Shown: positions 1-8,305, counted from the first letter of the stretch. The stretch: DNA of 43,502 nt from Oscillospiraceae bacterium (GCA_015068735.1 SVJW01000010.1:4013-47514), one strand, 5' to 3'. The notes: generated from the sequence alone by a model not told the origin. Numbers and translations: made by a program.

Positions 1-63
1 TGCACTATATTCTTCAAAGAATATTATAGTATTTCATTCCAAAAAAGAATATTTATCATCATT

Positions 64-99
64 AAAATAACCTTGAATTTTCTGATTCAAGGTTATTTT
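64..99. terminator. Intrinsic terminator, 14-bp perfect stem
   Basis: A perfect 14-bp inverted repeat (64-77 and 86-99) with an 8-nt loop. It has an A-run on the left and a T-run on the right, so it could stop transcription from either side. It probably ends a gene lying left of the window. The sodC -10 element starts only a few bases to the right. Confidence 0.8.
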
Positions 100-108
100 G
101 CATATAAT
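80..108 (+). promoter_or_regulatory. Possible sodC promoter
   Basis: A perfect TATAAT lies at 103-108. The hexamer 17 bp upstream (TTCTGA, 80-85) is a weak -35 and lies inside the terminator hairpin. Transcription would start near 115, leaving a very short leader before the G-rich Shine-Dalgarno at 117-122. Confidence 0.4.
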
Positions 109-127
109 GTATATATGGGGGGATTAT

Positions 128-601
128 ATGCAAAACTACACATCAGTTTTTACTTCATATCCTGCGGCATTCGCAGTCATAAATGGTAGAGGAAAATATA
201 GTGATGTTTATGCAAGGGTTAATTTTTATCAGAAAAATGACCGTGTGATTGTTGCTGCATGGGCAGAGGGATTGCCGGTAACGGAGTGCGGAAGCGGAGT
301 TTTCGGATTTCATATTCATTCAGGCGTCAGTTGTACCGGAAACGAAGAGGATATCTATTCCGATGCTCTTAAACATTATAATCCGAAAGGATGCGCACAC
401 CCCTACCACGCAGGGGATATGCCTCCACTTTTCGAGGAGAACGGTGAGGCGTTTTCTGCCTTTATGACAACGCGTTTTACGATAGATGAAATCATCGGTA
501 AAACAATAATCATACATTCTTCTCCCGATGACTTCACCACACAGCCAAGCGGTAATTCGGGGGAGAAAATAGCCTGCGGAATAATACGGAAAACGAGCTG
601 A
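128..601 (+). CDS. sodC: Cu/Zn superoxide dismutase family protein
   Basis: A 157-residue protein of the SodC family, which disproportionates superoxide to peroxide and oxygen. The metal ligands are all recognisable: the HIH pair (His62, His64) for copper, His83 in HYNP, His91, His94 and Asp97 in the HPxHAGD segment for zinc, and His130 in the IIHSSPDDF segment. Cys69 and Cys150 match the conserved disulfide pair. The Arg that usually guides the anion just before the final ACG motif is Lys147 here. There is no signal peptide, so the protein should be cytosolic, unlike most bacterial SodC. ATG 128 is chosen over an upstream in-frame ATG at 98 because a GGGGGG ribosome site lies 5 bases before it and the upstream ATG falls in the terminator and promoter region. 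The stop codon is inside the shared terminator with metH. Confidence 0.88.
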   Translation: MQNYTSVFTSYPAAFAVINGRGKYSDVYARVNFYQKNDRVIVAAWAEGLPVTECGSGVFGFHIHSGVSCTGNEEDIYSDALKHYNPKGCAHPYHAGDMPPLFEENGEAFSAFMTTRFTIDEIIGKTIIIHSSPDDFTTQPSGNSGEKIACGIIRKTS

Positions 602-620
602 AAATATTTTCAGCTCGTTT
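591..620. terminator. Bidirectional terminator between sodC and metH
   Basis: A perfect palindrome with 14-bp arms and a 2-nt centre (591-604, 607-620). It carries the sodC stop codon in its left arm and has T-runs on the right and A-runs on the left. The converging metH gene stops at 624, so one hairpin can serve both genes. Confidence 0.85.
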
Positions 621-623
621 CTT

Positions 624-3023
624 TTATATCCCTTTTTTATCTATTTCTTCTGCGTACCGTACTGTTTCCATAGCATCTTTTGCATATTTGTCTGCGCCAA
701 TAGAATCAGCGTATTCCTGTGTCAGCACCGCACCGCCGACTACAACTTTGCAGTGGGGACATTCTTTTCTTAAAAGCTTAATTGTTTCCTCCATTGCAGG
801 AACGGTCGTTGTCATAAGAGCACTTAATCCTACGATTGGTGCACAAAGCTCCTTTGACGTTTTAACAATTTCTTCGGGCGGAACGTCTTTTCCCAAATCG
901 GTTACTTTAAAGCCGTAGTTTTCAAGAAGTAATTTCACAATGTTTTTACCAATGTCGTGAATATCACCCTTAACGGTTGCAATTACGATATTACATTTGT
1001 TCGATGCATTGTCGGATGACATATTTTCCTTAATCACTTCAAATGCAGATTTCGCCGCCTCAGCACTCATAAGAAGCTGGGGAAGATATACAGTCTTGTT
1101 TTCAAATCCGATTCCCACAATGTTAAGTGCGGGGATAATTTCCTCCTGAACAATAGAAAGGGGGGGAGTTTCAGTAAGCATCTCTTTTGTGATAAGTGCC
1201 GCCTGTTCTTTAAGCCCTTTTGTAATAGCTTTCTGTAATGACGACCCTTGCAATTCTTCAGTCTTTTTCACTGTTGTTGATGTAGTGGTAACTTCGGTGA
1301 GTGTTTCTGCAAAGGAAATGTAATCAGAAAAATTCTCATCAAGTCCTGAAAGCGCACAGTATGAGTAATACGCCTTCATCATTTCGGCTGAATACGGATT
1401 CATAATAGCTGCTGAAAGTCCGTTGTTCATGGCAAGGGAGAAGAATGTACTGTTAATCGCATCTCTGTGGGGAAGTCCGAATGAAACATTCGATACACCG
1501 AGAGAGGTGTGTACACCCAGCTTGTTTTTAATCATATTAACGGCTTCAAGGGTTTCTTTTGCTGCCTCAGGCTCTGCACTTACAGTAAGCGTCAATGGGT
1601 CGAAGATAATGTCCTTTTTATCAATACCGTACTTTGATGCTTCAGAAAGAATTTTTTCCGCAATTTTAAATCTTCCTTCGGCAGTTGCAGGAATACCGTT
1701 TTCATCAAGGGTAAGTGCCACCACAAGTCCGCCGTATTTCTTCACAAGCGGAAAGACTGCATCCATACTTTCTTTTTTGCCGTTTACGGAATTTATCATC
1801 GCCTTACCATTGTAGATACGGAGTGCCTTTTCCATTGCATCTGCATCAGATGTGTCAATCTGCAGCGGTAGATTGATTATTGCCTGAAGCTCAAAAACTG
1901 CTTTTTTAAGCATTGTAGCTTCGTCAATTTCGGGAAGGCCAACATTTACATCAAGGATGTGCACTCCCTTTTCCTGCTGGGAAATACCCTCATTTAAAAT
2001 ATAGTCTATATCGTTGTTTTTAAGGGCTTCCTTAAACCTCTTTTTACCGGTGGGGTTAATGCGTTCGCCAATCAGAATAGGAACATCATTAAATTCCACA
2101 GTATGCGTATATGAGGAAACACAGGTTATGTTTTTCTTTTCAATTTCTTTTGGAGTAAGTGTTGATGCTTTGTTTACCAGTGCCGAAATATATTCGGGAG
2201 TAGTGCCGCAACAACCGCCTGCAATTCGTACCCCTTTTTCCATAAGGCTTGCCACATCTTCGGAGAACTCGTCGGGAAGAACATCGTAAATAGTTTCCCC
2301 GTCAACTGCCTTGGGAAGACCTGCGTTGGGCTTTAAAATCACGGGAACAGATGCTTTGGAAAGATATTCCTCACACACTTTCATAAGTGCCCTCGGTCCA
2401 AGCGAACAGTTTATCCCGATAGCATCTGCGCCCATACCCTCAAGCATTGCAACCATTGCAGATGGGGAGGCACCTGTCATGAGTTTTCCGTCCTCACCAT
2501 AAGCATTAGAAACAAATACGGGAAGATCGCAGTTTTCCTTAACTGCAAGAAGTGCCGCCTTGGTTTCATAGCTGTCATTCATTGTTTCAATTACGACCAA
2601 ATCAGCACCGTATTTTACGCCAAGCTTTACAGTTTCGGCAAATGTTTTCACCGCATCCTCAAACTGAAAATCACCGTATGGGGCAAGCATTCTTCCGCTT
2701 GGCCCGATGTCAAGGGCAATCCACTTAGGCTGTGATGAAGCGGATTCTTCTTTGGCTTTTTTTGCGTTTTCAATTGCAGCTTTTACAATCTCTTCAAGCT
2801 CATAGGGGGCAAACTTCAGTATATTTGCACCGAAAGTGTTGGTGTTTACGACATTACTTCCTGCATCAAAATAATCACGGTGAATTTTTGTAATTACTTC
2901 AGGATGGGTAATATTCCACCTCTCAGGCATCTCTCCGGGGAGAAGCCCCTCTTTTTGCAGAAGAGTTCCCATTCCACCGTCAAGATATATGAAATTGTTT
3001 TTTAAGTATTCTTTAATGTTCAT
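624..3023 (-). CDS. metH: Cobalamin-dependent methionine synthase, lacking the reactivation domain
   Basis: A 799-residue enzyme that moves a methyl group from 5-methyltetrahydrofolate to homocysteine through methylcobalamin. Domain order: homocysteine methyltransferase domain (about 1-290) with zinc ligands Cys206 (INCSLGP) and Cys271/Cys272 (GGCCGT); pterin-binding domain (about 315-570, starting IGERINPTGKKRF); four-helix cap; and cobalamin-binding domain with DxHxxG at 687-692, where His689 is the cobalt ligand. It ends there, without the C-terminal AdoMet reactivation domain of E. coli MetH (about 1,227 residues). That domain is encoded by the gene just upstream, whose stop overlaps this start as ATGA. 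The start at 3023 has AGGAG 7 bases upstream; a start 21 bases further out would lie inside the upstream gene. Confidence 0.93.
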   Translation of the reverse strand: MNIKEYLKNNFIYLDGGMGTLLQKEGLLPGEMPERWNITHPEVITKIHRDYFDAGSNVVNTNTFGANILKFAPYELEEIVKAAIENAKKAKEESASSQPKWIALDIGPSGRMLAPYGDFQFEDAVKTFAETVKLGVKYGADLVVIETMNDSYETKAALLAVKENCDLPVFVSNAYGEDGKLMTGASPSAMVAMLEGMGADAIGINCSLGPRALMKVCEEYLSKASVPVILKPNAGLPKAVDGETIYDVLPDEFSEDVASLMEKGVRIAGGCCGTTPEYISALVNKASTLTPKEIEKKNITCVSSYTHTVEFNDVPILIGERINPTGKKRFKEALKNNDIDYILNEGISQQEKGVHILDVNVGLPEIDEATMLKKAVFELQAIINLPLQIDTSDADAMEKALRIYNGKAMINSVNGKKESMDAVFPLVKKYGGLVVALTLDENGIPATAEGRFKIAEKILSEASKYGIDKKDIIFDPLTLTVSAEPEAAKETLEAVNMIKNKLGVHTSLGVSNVSFGLPHRDAINSTFFSLAMNNGLSAAIMNPYSAEMMKAYYSYCALSGLDENFSDYISFAETLTEVTTTSTTVKKTEELQGSSLQKAITKGLKEQAALITKEMLTETPPLSIVQEEIIPALNIVGIGFENKTVYLPQLLMSAEAAKSAFEVIKENMSSDNASNKCNIVIATVKGDIHDIGKNIVKLLLENYGFKVTDLGKDVPPEEIVKTSKELCAPIVGLSALMTTTVPAMEETIKLLRKECPHCKVVVGGAVLTQEYADSIGADKYAKDAMETVRYAEEIDKKGI

Positions 3024-3649
3024 AATGTTCTCCTGAATAAACAATCTGTTTTATTGCAAGTTTTACAGCTTTTCTTTTCTGTTATTTCTTCGTCGGTTAT
3101 ACCGATAATCGCTGTGACGGACTTTGACGGGGTCATCAGCATGCTTTCGTTAAGGGTAAGTCCTATTCTTTTGCTTGGATCCAGCACTCTGAAAAAGTCC
3201 TTTTGTACCTCAAGTGGCAGGTCCCCGTAACCGGGGCTGAATCTCGGTTTTGTGTGTCCATATTCCGTCTCTGCAAAACGGCAGAATTCATCGCACAGAC
3301 TTTCTATTCTTTCTGTACCGATAGCCTGAAAAATCAGTGCTTTTGCAGGAGAGATTTTCCCATATCGGGAGATAAGTCTGTCAAGCTCAATTCCAACCGT
3401 CGCCGCAAAGAGGACAATGCTATTGCATCCCGACAGATTTTTTTCAAGTTTTTCACTCTTCGCCTGTATAAAAGAAAGCGGAAAATGTCCGTAACATACT
3501 TTGTATGTAAGCTTGTCTTTCGCCTCTTCTATGCACTCGTCAATAAGCGTATCAATTTCTGCCGTTAGCTCTTTTACACCTGCATATCTTAATATTTCAC
3601 CCTTATTAAAGGATGGTGGATTAAATATTTTTGTAAATACCGTATTCAT
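3020..3649 (-). CDS. MetH reactivation-domain protein (vitamin B12-dependent methionine synthase activation domain)
   Basis: A 209-residue free-standing version of the C-terminal MetH domain, which binds AdoMet and takes part in reductive remethylation of oxidised cob(II)alamin. The diagnostic stretch is RFSPGYGDLPLEVQ followed by LDPSKRIGLTLNESMLMTPSKS, matching the family's RxxPGY core and the downstream segment that contacts AdoMet. The C-terminus carries a small cysteine cluster (CKTCNKTDC) that E. coli MetH lacks; its role is unknown. The gene sits between metF (4-bp gap) and metH (ATGA overlap), so the two parts of the synthase are probably translated in a coupled way. I am confident of the family; that it acts in trans on this MetH is inferred from position. 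Confidence 0.85.
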   Translation of the reverse strand: MNTVFTKIFNPPSFNKGEILRYAGVKELTAEIDTLIDECIEEAKDKLTYKVCYGHFPLSFIQAKSEKLEKNLSGCNSIVLFAATVGIELDRLISRYGKISPAKALIFQAIGTERIESLCDEFCRFAETEYGHTKPRFSPGYGDLPLEVQKDFFRVLDPSKRIGLTLNESMLMTPSKSVTAIIGITDEEITEKKSCKTCNKTDCLFRRTL

Positions 3650-3653
3650 AAAA

Positions 3654-4526
3654 TCAACCTAAAATGTCCGACAGATTGCTCTGTATTTTTTCGGCAACAT
3701 CGGGCTTATTCATAGAATAAACGTGTACGTTTGTTATGCCGTTTGCAAATAGGTCTATTATCTGGTCTGTGGCATAGGCAATGCCTGCCTGTTTCATAGC
3801 GTCGGGTGATGAACCGAATTTATCCACAAGACTTTTAAATCTCTGGGGCATAAATGAACCTGAAAGCTTTACCGCGCGCTCCACCTGGTTTGCATTCGTA
3901 ATGGGCATAATACCGGGAATAACCGGAACAGTTATTCCTGCTTCGCGGATTTTGTAGAGAAAGTTATAAAGAAGATTATTGTCAAAAAACATCTGTGTGG
4001 TAAGGAAGCTGAGCCCTGCATCCACCTTTTCCTTAAGATACTTTATATCCTCTGCCTGATTATGGCTTTCGGGATGAATTTCAGGGTAACACGCACCACC
4101 GATGCAGAAATCTGCACCACTTTCCTTAATATCGTAAATCAAATCAATAGCGTGCTTATAATCCCATTTGCTGCGGTCAAGCCCTTCCATTTCAGGAGTA
4201 AGGTCGCCACGGAGCGCCATCACATTTTCAATACCGGCTTCCTGCATCTGGGCTATCTTTTCACGGACAGTTTCTTTTGTGGAAGAAACGCAGGTAAGGT
4301 GGGCGAGAGTGGGAACGCCATATCGTTGCTTGATGTTTTTGGCGATTTCAAGCGTGTATTTACTTGTTCCGCCGCCAGCACCATATGTAACACTCATAAA
4401 AGCAGGTTTCAGTTTTGCAATTTCTTCCGTAGCATGCTTTACGCTGTCAAAAGCCATATCTGTTTTGGGTGGAAACACCTCGAAAGAAAGCGAAAGCTTG
4501 TCGGAAAAAAGCTCGGAAAGTTTCAT
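3654..4526 (-). CDS. metF: Methylenetetrahydrofolate reductase
   Basis: A 290-residue flavoprotein that reduces 5,10-methylenetetrahydrofolate to the 5-methyl form used by MetH. It has the family N-terminus with the catalytic Glu in SFEVFPPK, the SVTYGAGGGTS segment, the HLTC strand, ALRGD, and the long FLTTQMFFDN stretch. The length is close to the E. coli enzyme (296). It is the first gene of the operon metF, reactivation domain, metH, so the methyl donor and acceptor steps are co-expressed. The ribosome site (GGGATGAT) is weak. I see no S-box or cobalamin riboswitch in the short leader. Electron donor: clostridial MetF proteins often work with MetV or other partners, but no metV is visible here. 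Confidence 0.94.
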   Translation of the reverse strand: MKLSELFSDKLSLSFEVFPPKTDMAFDSVKHATEEIAKLKPAFMSVTYGAGGGTSKYTLEIAKNIKQRYGVPTLAHLTCVSSTKETVREKIAQMQEAGIENVMALRGDLTPEMEGLDRSKWDYKHAIDLIYDIKESGADFCIGGACYPEIHPESHNQAEDIKYLKEKVDAGLSFLTTQMFFDNNLLYNFLYKIREAGITVPVIPGIMPITNANQVERAVKLSGSFMPQRFKSLVDKFGSSPDAMKQAGIAYATDQIIDLFANGITNVHVYSMNKPDVAEKIQSNLSDILG

Positions 4527-4557
4527 TTATATCATCCCTTAAATATGTAATACAATT

Positions 4558-4586
4558 ATTTTACCACAAAAAATATGAGCAATCAA
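4558..4586 (-). promoter_or_regulatory. Predicted metF operon promoter
   Basis: Read on the minus strand: TTGATT, 17-bp spacer, TAAAAT. Transcription would start about 20-25 bases before the metF ATG, leaving no room for a riboswitch. Confidence 0.55.
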
Positions 4587-4621
4587 CATACAGAAGCTTA
4601 AATTTCTAAAAAACCATACGA

Positions 4622-4648
4622 AAAACCTATTGTCGAAAATTAGGTTTT
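4622..4648. repeat. Palindrome in the divergent metF / ygjV-like intergenic region
   Basis: The arms AAAACCTA (4622-4629) and TAGGTTTT (4641-4648) are perfect inverted repeats around an 11-nt centre. The palindrome covers the -35 box and part of the spacer of the rightward promoter and lies just upstream of the leftward one. It has no T-run, so it looks more like an operator than a terminator. Confidence 0.5.
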
Positions 4649-4658
4649 GGTGTATAAT
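4630..4658 (+). promoter_or_regulatory. Predicted promoter of the membrane-protein operon
   Basis: TTGTCG (4630-4635), 17-bp spacer, TATAAT (4653-4658). It lies 31 bp before the YgjV-family start codon and overlaps the 4622-4648 palindrome. Confidence 0.7.
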
Positions 4659-4689
4659 ATTCCTATTGTTGTAAAAAAGGGGAATATAT

Positions 4690-5196
4690 ATGGACTTTGT
4701 AGCACAGGCAGTAGGAATTATTGCTATGGCTGTAAGTGCATTGTCGCTTGCACAGAAAAATACAAAAACTATTTTAGTTATACAGATATTTTCAAACATA
4801 CTTTTCGGCACTCATTATTTTCTGCTTGGCGCATACGCAGGTGCGGCGCTTAATGTGTTGTCTATGGTGAGAAGCCTTATCATCAGACAAAAAAATCATA
4901 AGTGGGCAAATCCGAAAATATGGTTCCCCATATTTGTGCTTTCTTTTGCTGTAGCGGTGTACTTTAGCGGTGACGGCTTACTGGGACTTCTTCCGTTTGC
5001 AGGCTGCATATTTATGACTATAGCATTTTATATTGACGACGGAACCAAGGCTCGCCGTTTTATCGCATGTTCTTCGCCATGCTGGATGACATATAATGCG
5101 CTAAGTTTGAGTATCGGCGGAGTTATTGCGGAAATCATAAATATATGTTCGCTTATAAGTGCATTTATCAGATTTGATATTAAAAGAGGTAAGTAA
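4690..5196 (+). CDS. YgjV family inner-membrane protein
   Basis: A 168-residue, very hydrophobic protein with about five or six predicted membrane segments and few charged residues outside the loops. The N-terminus (AQAVGIIAMAVSALSLAQKN) and the segment NILFGTHYFLLGAYAGAALN fit the YgjV family, whose function is not established. AAGGGGA lies 8 bases before the ATG. It is the first gene of a plus-strand run; the MATE exporter starts 2 bases after its stop, so the two are almost certainly co-transcribed. The family call rests on remembered motifs, not on an alignment. Confidence 0.7.
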   Translation: MDFVAQAVGIIAMAVSALSLAQKNTKTILVIQIFSNILFGTHYFLLGAYAGAALNVLSMVRSLIIRQKNHKWANPKIWFPIFVLSFAVAVYFSGDGLLGLLPFAGCIFMTIAFYIDDGTKARRFIACSSPCWMTYNALSLSIGGVIAEIINICSLISAFIRFDIKRGK

Positions 5197-5198
5197 AA

Positions 5199-6566
5199 AT
5201 GTCAAGCAAACTTACAAGAGATTTTACAAAAGGAAATATAGCAAAACAGCTTCTGTGGTTTACACTACCCTTTATGGCATCCAATGCTCTGCAGGTGCTT
5301 TACAGCACTATCGATATGATTATAGTCGGGCAGTATGTTGGTACTGACGGACTTTCTGCCGTTGCACAAAGCAGTCAGCTTATAAATTTTGCCGCAATGG
5401 TATGCCTTGGCTTTTCAAACGCAGGTCAGGTGCTTATTTCTCAAGCAATTGGCTCAGGAAAAAGAGAAAAACTGAGCGGCATTATAGGGACACTTTTCGG
5501 TATTCTTATGGTTATTGCACTTATATTCACAGGTGTGTTTATAGTATTTAAAGATGTTATTCTGACTGCAATAAATATGCCGAAAGAATCCTATAATATG
5601 GGTATAGATTACCTTGTTATCTGTGGCGGTGGTATGGTTTTCACCGCCGGATATAATATGGTTTCAGCCGTTCTTCGCGGTATGGGTGACTCTAAAAGAC
5701 CGCTTCTTTTTATTGTAATTGCGTCAGTGGTAAACCTTGTCCTTGACTACATTTTCACAGGACTTATGGGCTTTGGCGTAGCAGGCGCGGCGTGGGCAAC
5801 CATAATAGGACAGGCGGTATCTTTCATTTTCTCCGTTTATTATTTATATAAGAATAAGCAGGATTTTGGGTTCAACTTCAAAAAAGAAAGTTTTAAAATC
5901 AATAAGAACTATTCTAAAATGATAATAAACCTCGGTACGCCAATGGCAATCCAATCGGGATTTATCAATGTTTCGATGCTGTTTGTAAATTCTCTCATCA
6001 ATAGCGTTGGTGTAGTTGCATCGGCAACCTTTGGCGTAGGTGTCAGAATTGACGATATAGTAAATAAAATCTGTATGGGCATTCAGTACGCCGCAATTCC
6101 CATGATAAGTCAGAATATCGGCGCAGGAAGAGGGGACAGAGCAAAGAAAGTTGTTCACTGGGCTTGGATATATTCAGGTGCTTTAACAGTTTTCTTTATA
6201 GTCCTTTACATCTTCTTTGGCGGTTGGCTGTTTAAAATTTTCTCTGACGATCCACTCGTTCACGAAATGTCGGGCACATTTATCAGCGCGATTTTATGGA
6301 TGTTCCCTGCGTTTGCCGTAATGCGCGGAAGCGGTGCATTCATCCAGGGCATAGGCCACTCAAAACTCAGTATGGTACTTGCTCTTCTTGACGGTGTATT
6401 CTTAAGAATTGGGCTCAGTTTCCTTTTTGGTATCGTATTTGAATGGGGATTTTTCGGATTTGTGTTGGGTTATGCACTTGCACCGTACGGCTTTGCAATC
6501 CCCAGTATGATTTACTTCCTTTCGGGAAAATGGAAACAGCGTCAAACCTTGGCAGAAAGACTTTAA
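5199..6566 (+). CDS. MATE family multidrug/organic cation exporter
   Basis: A 455-residue protein with about twelve membrane segments in two similar halves, the size of the MATE (DinF/NorM) superfamily. These proteins export drugs or metabolites in exchange for Na+ or H+. Family features are the N-terminal LLWFTLPFMASNALQVLYST segment, the VGQYVGTDGLSAVA segment, and in the second half LGTPMAIQSGFINV and ISQNIGAGRGDRAK. The start has an AGAGG site 7-8 bases upstream and follows the YgjV-family stop by 2 bases. The stop codon overlaps the ribosome site of azlC. The substrate cannot be told from sequence. Confidence 0.93.
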   Translation: MSSKLTRDFTKGNIAKQLLWFTLPFMASNALQVLYSTIDMIIVGQYVGTDGLSAVAQSSQLINFAAMVCLGFSNAGQVLISQAIGSGKREKLSGIIGTLFGILMVIALIFTGVFIVFKDVILTAINMPKESYNMGIDYLVICGGGMVFTAGYNMVSAVLRGMGDSKRPLLFIVIASVVNLVLDYIFTGLMGFGVAGAAWATIIGQAVSFIFSVYYLYKNKQDFGFNFKKESFKINKNYSKMIINLGTPMAIQSGFINVSMLFVNSLINSVGVVASATFGVGVRIDDIVNKICMGIQYAAIPMISQNIGAGRGDRAKKVVHWAWIYSGALTVFFIVLYIFFGGWLFKIFSDDPLVHEMSGTFISAILWMFPAFAVMRGSGAFIQGIGHSKLSMVLALLDGVFLRIGLSFLFGIVFEWGFFGFVLGYALAPYGFAIPSMIYFLSGKWKQRQTLAERL

Positions 6567-6575
6567 GGTGTTGTG

Positions 6576-7292
6576 ATGAAAAGAAACGAATTTATAAATG
6601 GAATAAAAGACGGAATACCGATTTGCCTCGGCTACTTTTCTGTGTCAATGGCTTTTGGTATTGCCGCAGTAAATGGCGGTATACCGTCCTGGGCGGCAAT
6701 TATAACCTCGCTTACCAACGTAACCAGTGCAGGTCAGTTTGCAGGAGTTAATATTATGCTTGCGTTGGGGACTTTGGCAGAACTTGCGATAACAACCATG
6801 ATTATCAATATGCGATATTTTCTGATGTCTCTTTCCGTTTCCCAGAAAGTAGATACCTCCATGACAATATGGCAAAGATGTCTGGTGTCTTTTGGCATTA
6901 CAGATGAAATTTTTGCCGTATCTATGCGTAGGCAAAGAACTCTTACTTTCTTGTATATGACAGGGCTTATTATAACGCCTGTACTGGGCTGGACATTAGG
7001 TACTGCGGTAGGTGCACTTGCAACTACTGTTATGCCAGAGGCACTTTCCACGGCTATGGGAATAGCACTTTACGGAATGTTTATCGCAATCGTTGTTCCT
7101 CCTGCACGGGAAAACAGTAAAGTCTTAATTGCTGTACTGATGGCGATTGCAGGAAGTCTTTTGTTTGCCTATGCTCCGATGCTTAAAACCATTTCGGACG
7201 GATGGACAATTATCATAATCACCATTCTGGTAAGCAGTTTGTGTGCAACCTTTTTCCCCGTTAAACCTCAGGAAGGGGGAGTGGCAGAATGA
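6576..7292 (+). CDS. azlC: AzlC family branched-chain amino acid exporter, large subunit
   Basis: A 238-residue membrane protein of the AzlC/YgaZ family. With the small subunit AzlD it forms an exporter of branched-chain amino acids or their analogues. Visible family features: a start region FINGIKDGIPICLGYFSVSM, FGIAAVNGG, the MIINMRYFLMSLSVSQ stretch with its conserved NxRYxLMS core, and SFGITDEIFAV. ATG 6576 is preferred over the overlapping GTG at 6573 because AAGG (6565-6568) is 7 bases from the ATG but only 4 from the GTG. The gene ends in an ATGA overlap with azlD, typical of this subunit pair. Confidence 0.88.
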   Translation: MKRNEFINGIKDGIPICLGYFSVSMAFGIAAVNGGIPSWAAIITSLTNVTSAGQFAGVNIMLALGTLAELAITTMIINMRYFLMSLSVSQKVDTSMTIWQRCLVSFGITDEIFAVSMRRQRTLTFLYMTGLIITPVLGWTLGTAVGALATTVMPEALSTAMGIALYGMFIAIVVPPARENSKVLIAVLMAIAGSLLFAYAPMLKTISDGWTIIIITILVSSLCATFFPVKPQEGGVAE

Positions 7293-7600
7293 GCACAAAG
7301 TATATTCTTTCTTGTATTGCGGTTATGGCGTTAGTCACATATCTCATTCGTGCAATCCCTATGGTGGTTTTTCGTAAGAAAATTCAAAACAGATGGATTC
7401 AGTCATTTTTGTACTATGTTCCCTATGTTGTGCTTTCTGCAATGACTGTTCCTGCTGTTTTCTCCAGCACCGGCTCAGTTTATTCTGCTGCGGCAGGTTT
7501 TATGGTTGCGGTAGTACTGGCTTTCTTTAAGAGAGGGCTTCTTACCGTTGCGGTAGGTGCTGCATTTACAGCATTTATAATGCAGATTGCAGGTTTATAA
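7289..7600 (+). CDS. azlD: AzlD family branched-chain amino acid exporter, small subunit
   Basis: A 103-residue protein with about four membrane segments, the usual size of the AzlD/YgaH partner of AzlC. It contains the typical TYLIRAIPMVVFRKKIQN stretch after the first helix and YVPYVVLSAMTVPAVF in the middle. It starts inside the azlC stop (ATGA), consistent with translational coupling and 1:1 assembly. Its stop codon is one base before the sfsA start. Confidence 0.87.
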   Translation: MSTKYILSCIAVMALVTYLIRAIPMVVFRKKIQNRWIQSFLYYVPYVVLSAMTVPAVFSSTGSVYSAAAGFMVAVVLAFFKRGLLTVAVGAAFTAFIMQIAGL

Positions 7601-7601
7601 T

Positions 7602-8276
7602 ATGAAATACCTAAATATAAAAAAAGGAAAATTTATTTCACGGCCAAACAGGTTTATTGCCCATATTGAAATTGACGGCAGGAAAGAAATATGCCATGTT
7701 AAAAATACCGGAAGATGTAAAGAACTTCTGCTTTCGGGGGCAACTGTTTTTGTTCAGGAATCTGATAAGGCAGAGAGAAAAACTAAGTATGACTTAATTT
7801 CTGTACTTAAGGGTGATATGCTCATAAACATGGATAGTCAGGCACCTAACAAAGTTATGGAAGAATGGCTGCCTAAGTATTTTGAAAACATAACTCTCAT
7901 AAAACCGGAAGCAAAGTATAAAAACTCCAGATTTGACTTTTATCTTGAGGCTGACGGCAAAAAGATTTTTGCAGAGGTTAAGGGAGTAACATTGGAAGAA
8001 AACGGCGTTGTAATGTTTCCCGATGCCCCCACAGAAAGGGGAGTAAAGCATCTTAATGAACTTTGCGAATGTGTAAAGGACGGATATGAAGCCTATGTTT
8101 TCTTTGTAGTGCAGATTGAAAAGGCAGATTACTTTACACCGAACAGAAAAACTCATCCCGAGTTTGCCGACGCACTTATAAATGCACAAAAATGCGGAGT
8201 AAATGTTTACTGTATTAATTGCATTGTTAAAGAAGATGAGTTGACGGTAAAAGACTTTTTAAAGATTATATTGTAA
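7602..8276 (+). CDS. sfsA: SfsA family DNA-binding / nuclease-like protein
   Basis: A 224-residue protein of the SfsA family (sugar fermentation stimulation protein). The name comes from an E. coli overexpression phenotype; the fold combines an OB-like domain with a restriction-endonuclease-like core. Recognisable segments: FISRPNRFIAHIEIDG, HVKNTGRCKELL, the SRFDFYLE strand, AEVKGVTLEENGVVMFPDAPTE with acidic/Lys residues of the nuclease-like core (Asp, Glu, Lys), and the terminal FFVVQ and DPEFADAL-like region. ATG 7602 is chosen over an in-frame TTG at 7587 because it matches the family N-terminus (MKYLNI) and has AGG at 7591-7593. The true cellular role is unsettled. Confidence 0.9.
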   Translation: MKYLNIKKGKFISRPNRFIAHIEIDGRKEICHVKNTGRCKELLLSGATVFVQESDKAERKTKYDLISVLKGDMLINMDSQAPNKVMEEWLPKYFENITLIKPEAKYKNSRFDFYLEADGKKIFAEVKGVTLEENGVVMFPDAPTERGVKHLNELCECVKDGYEAYVFFVVQIEKADYFTPNRKTHPEFADALINAQKCGVNVYCINCIVKEDELTVKDFLKIIL

Positions 8277-8305
8277 AAACACCGAAGTTTACACTTCGGT
8301 GTTTT
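8276..8305. terminator. Bidirectional terminator between sfsA and the lipase gene
   Basis: A perfect 12-bp stem (8276-8287 and 8294-8305) with a 6-nt loop, flanked by A and T runs. The sfsA stop touches its left edge and the minus-strand lipase stop its right edge. Confidence 0.88.

Noticed and set aside
3203..4550. Plus-strand reading frames of 121-162 codons opposite the MetH reactivation and metF genes
   Set aside because: They are shadows of clearly recognised minus-strand genes and lack ribosome sites.
4527..4689. SAM or cobalamin riboswitch controlling metF-metH
   Set aside because: The predicted metF leader is about 20-25 nt, and I see no conserved S-box or B12-box sequence in the intergenic region.
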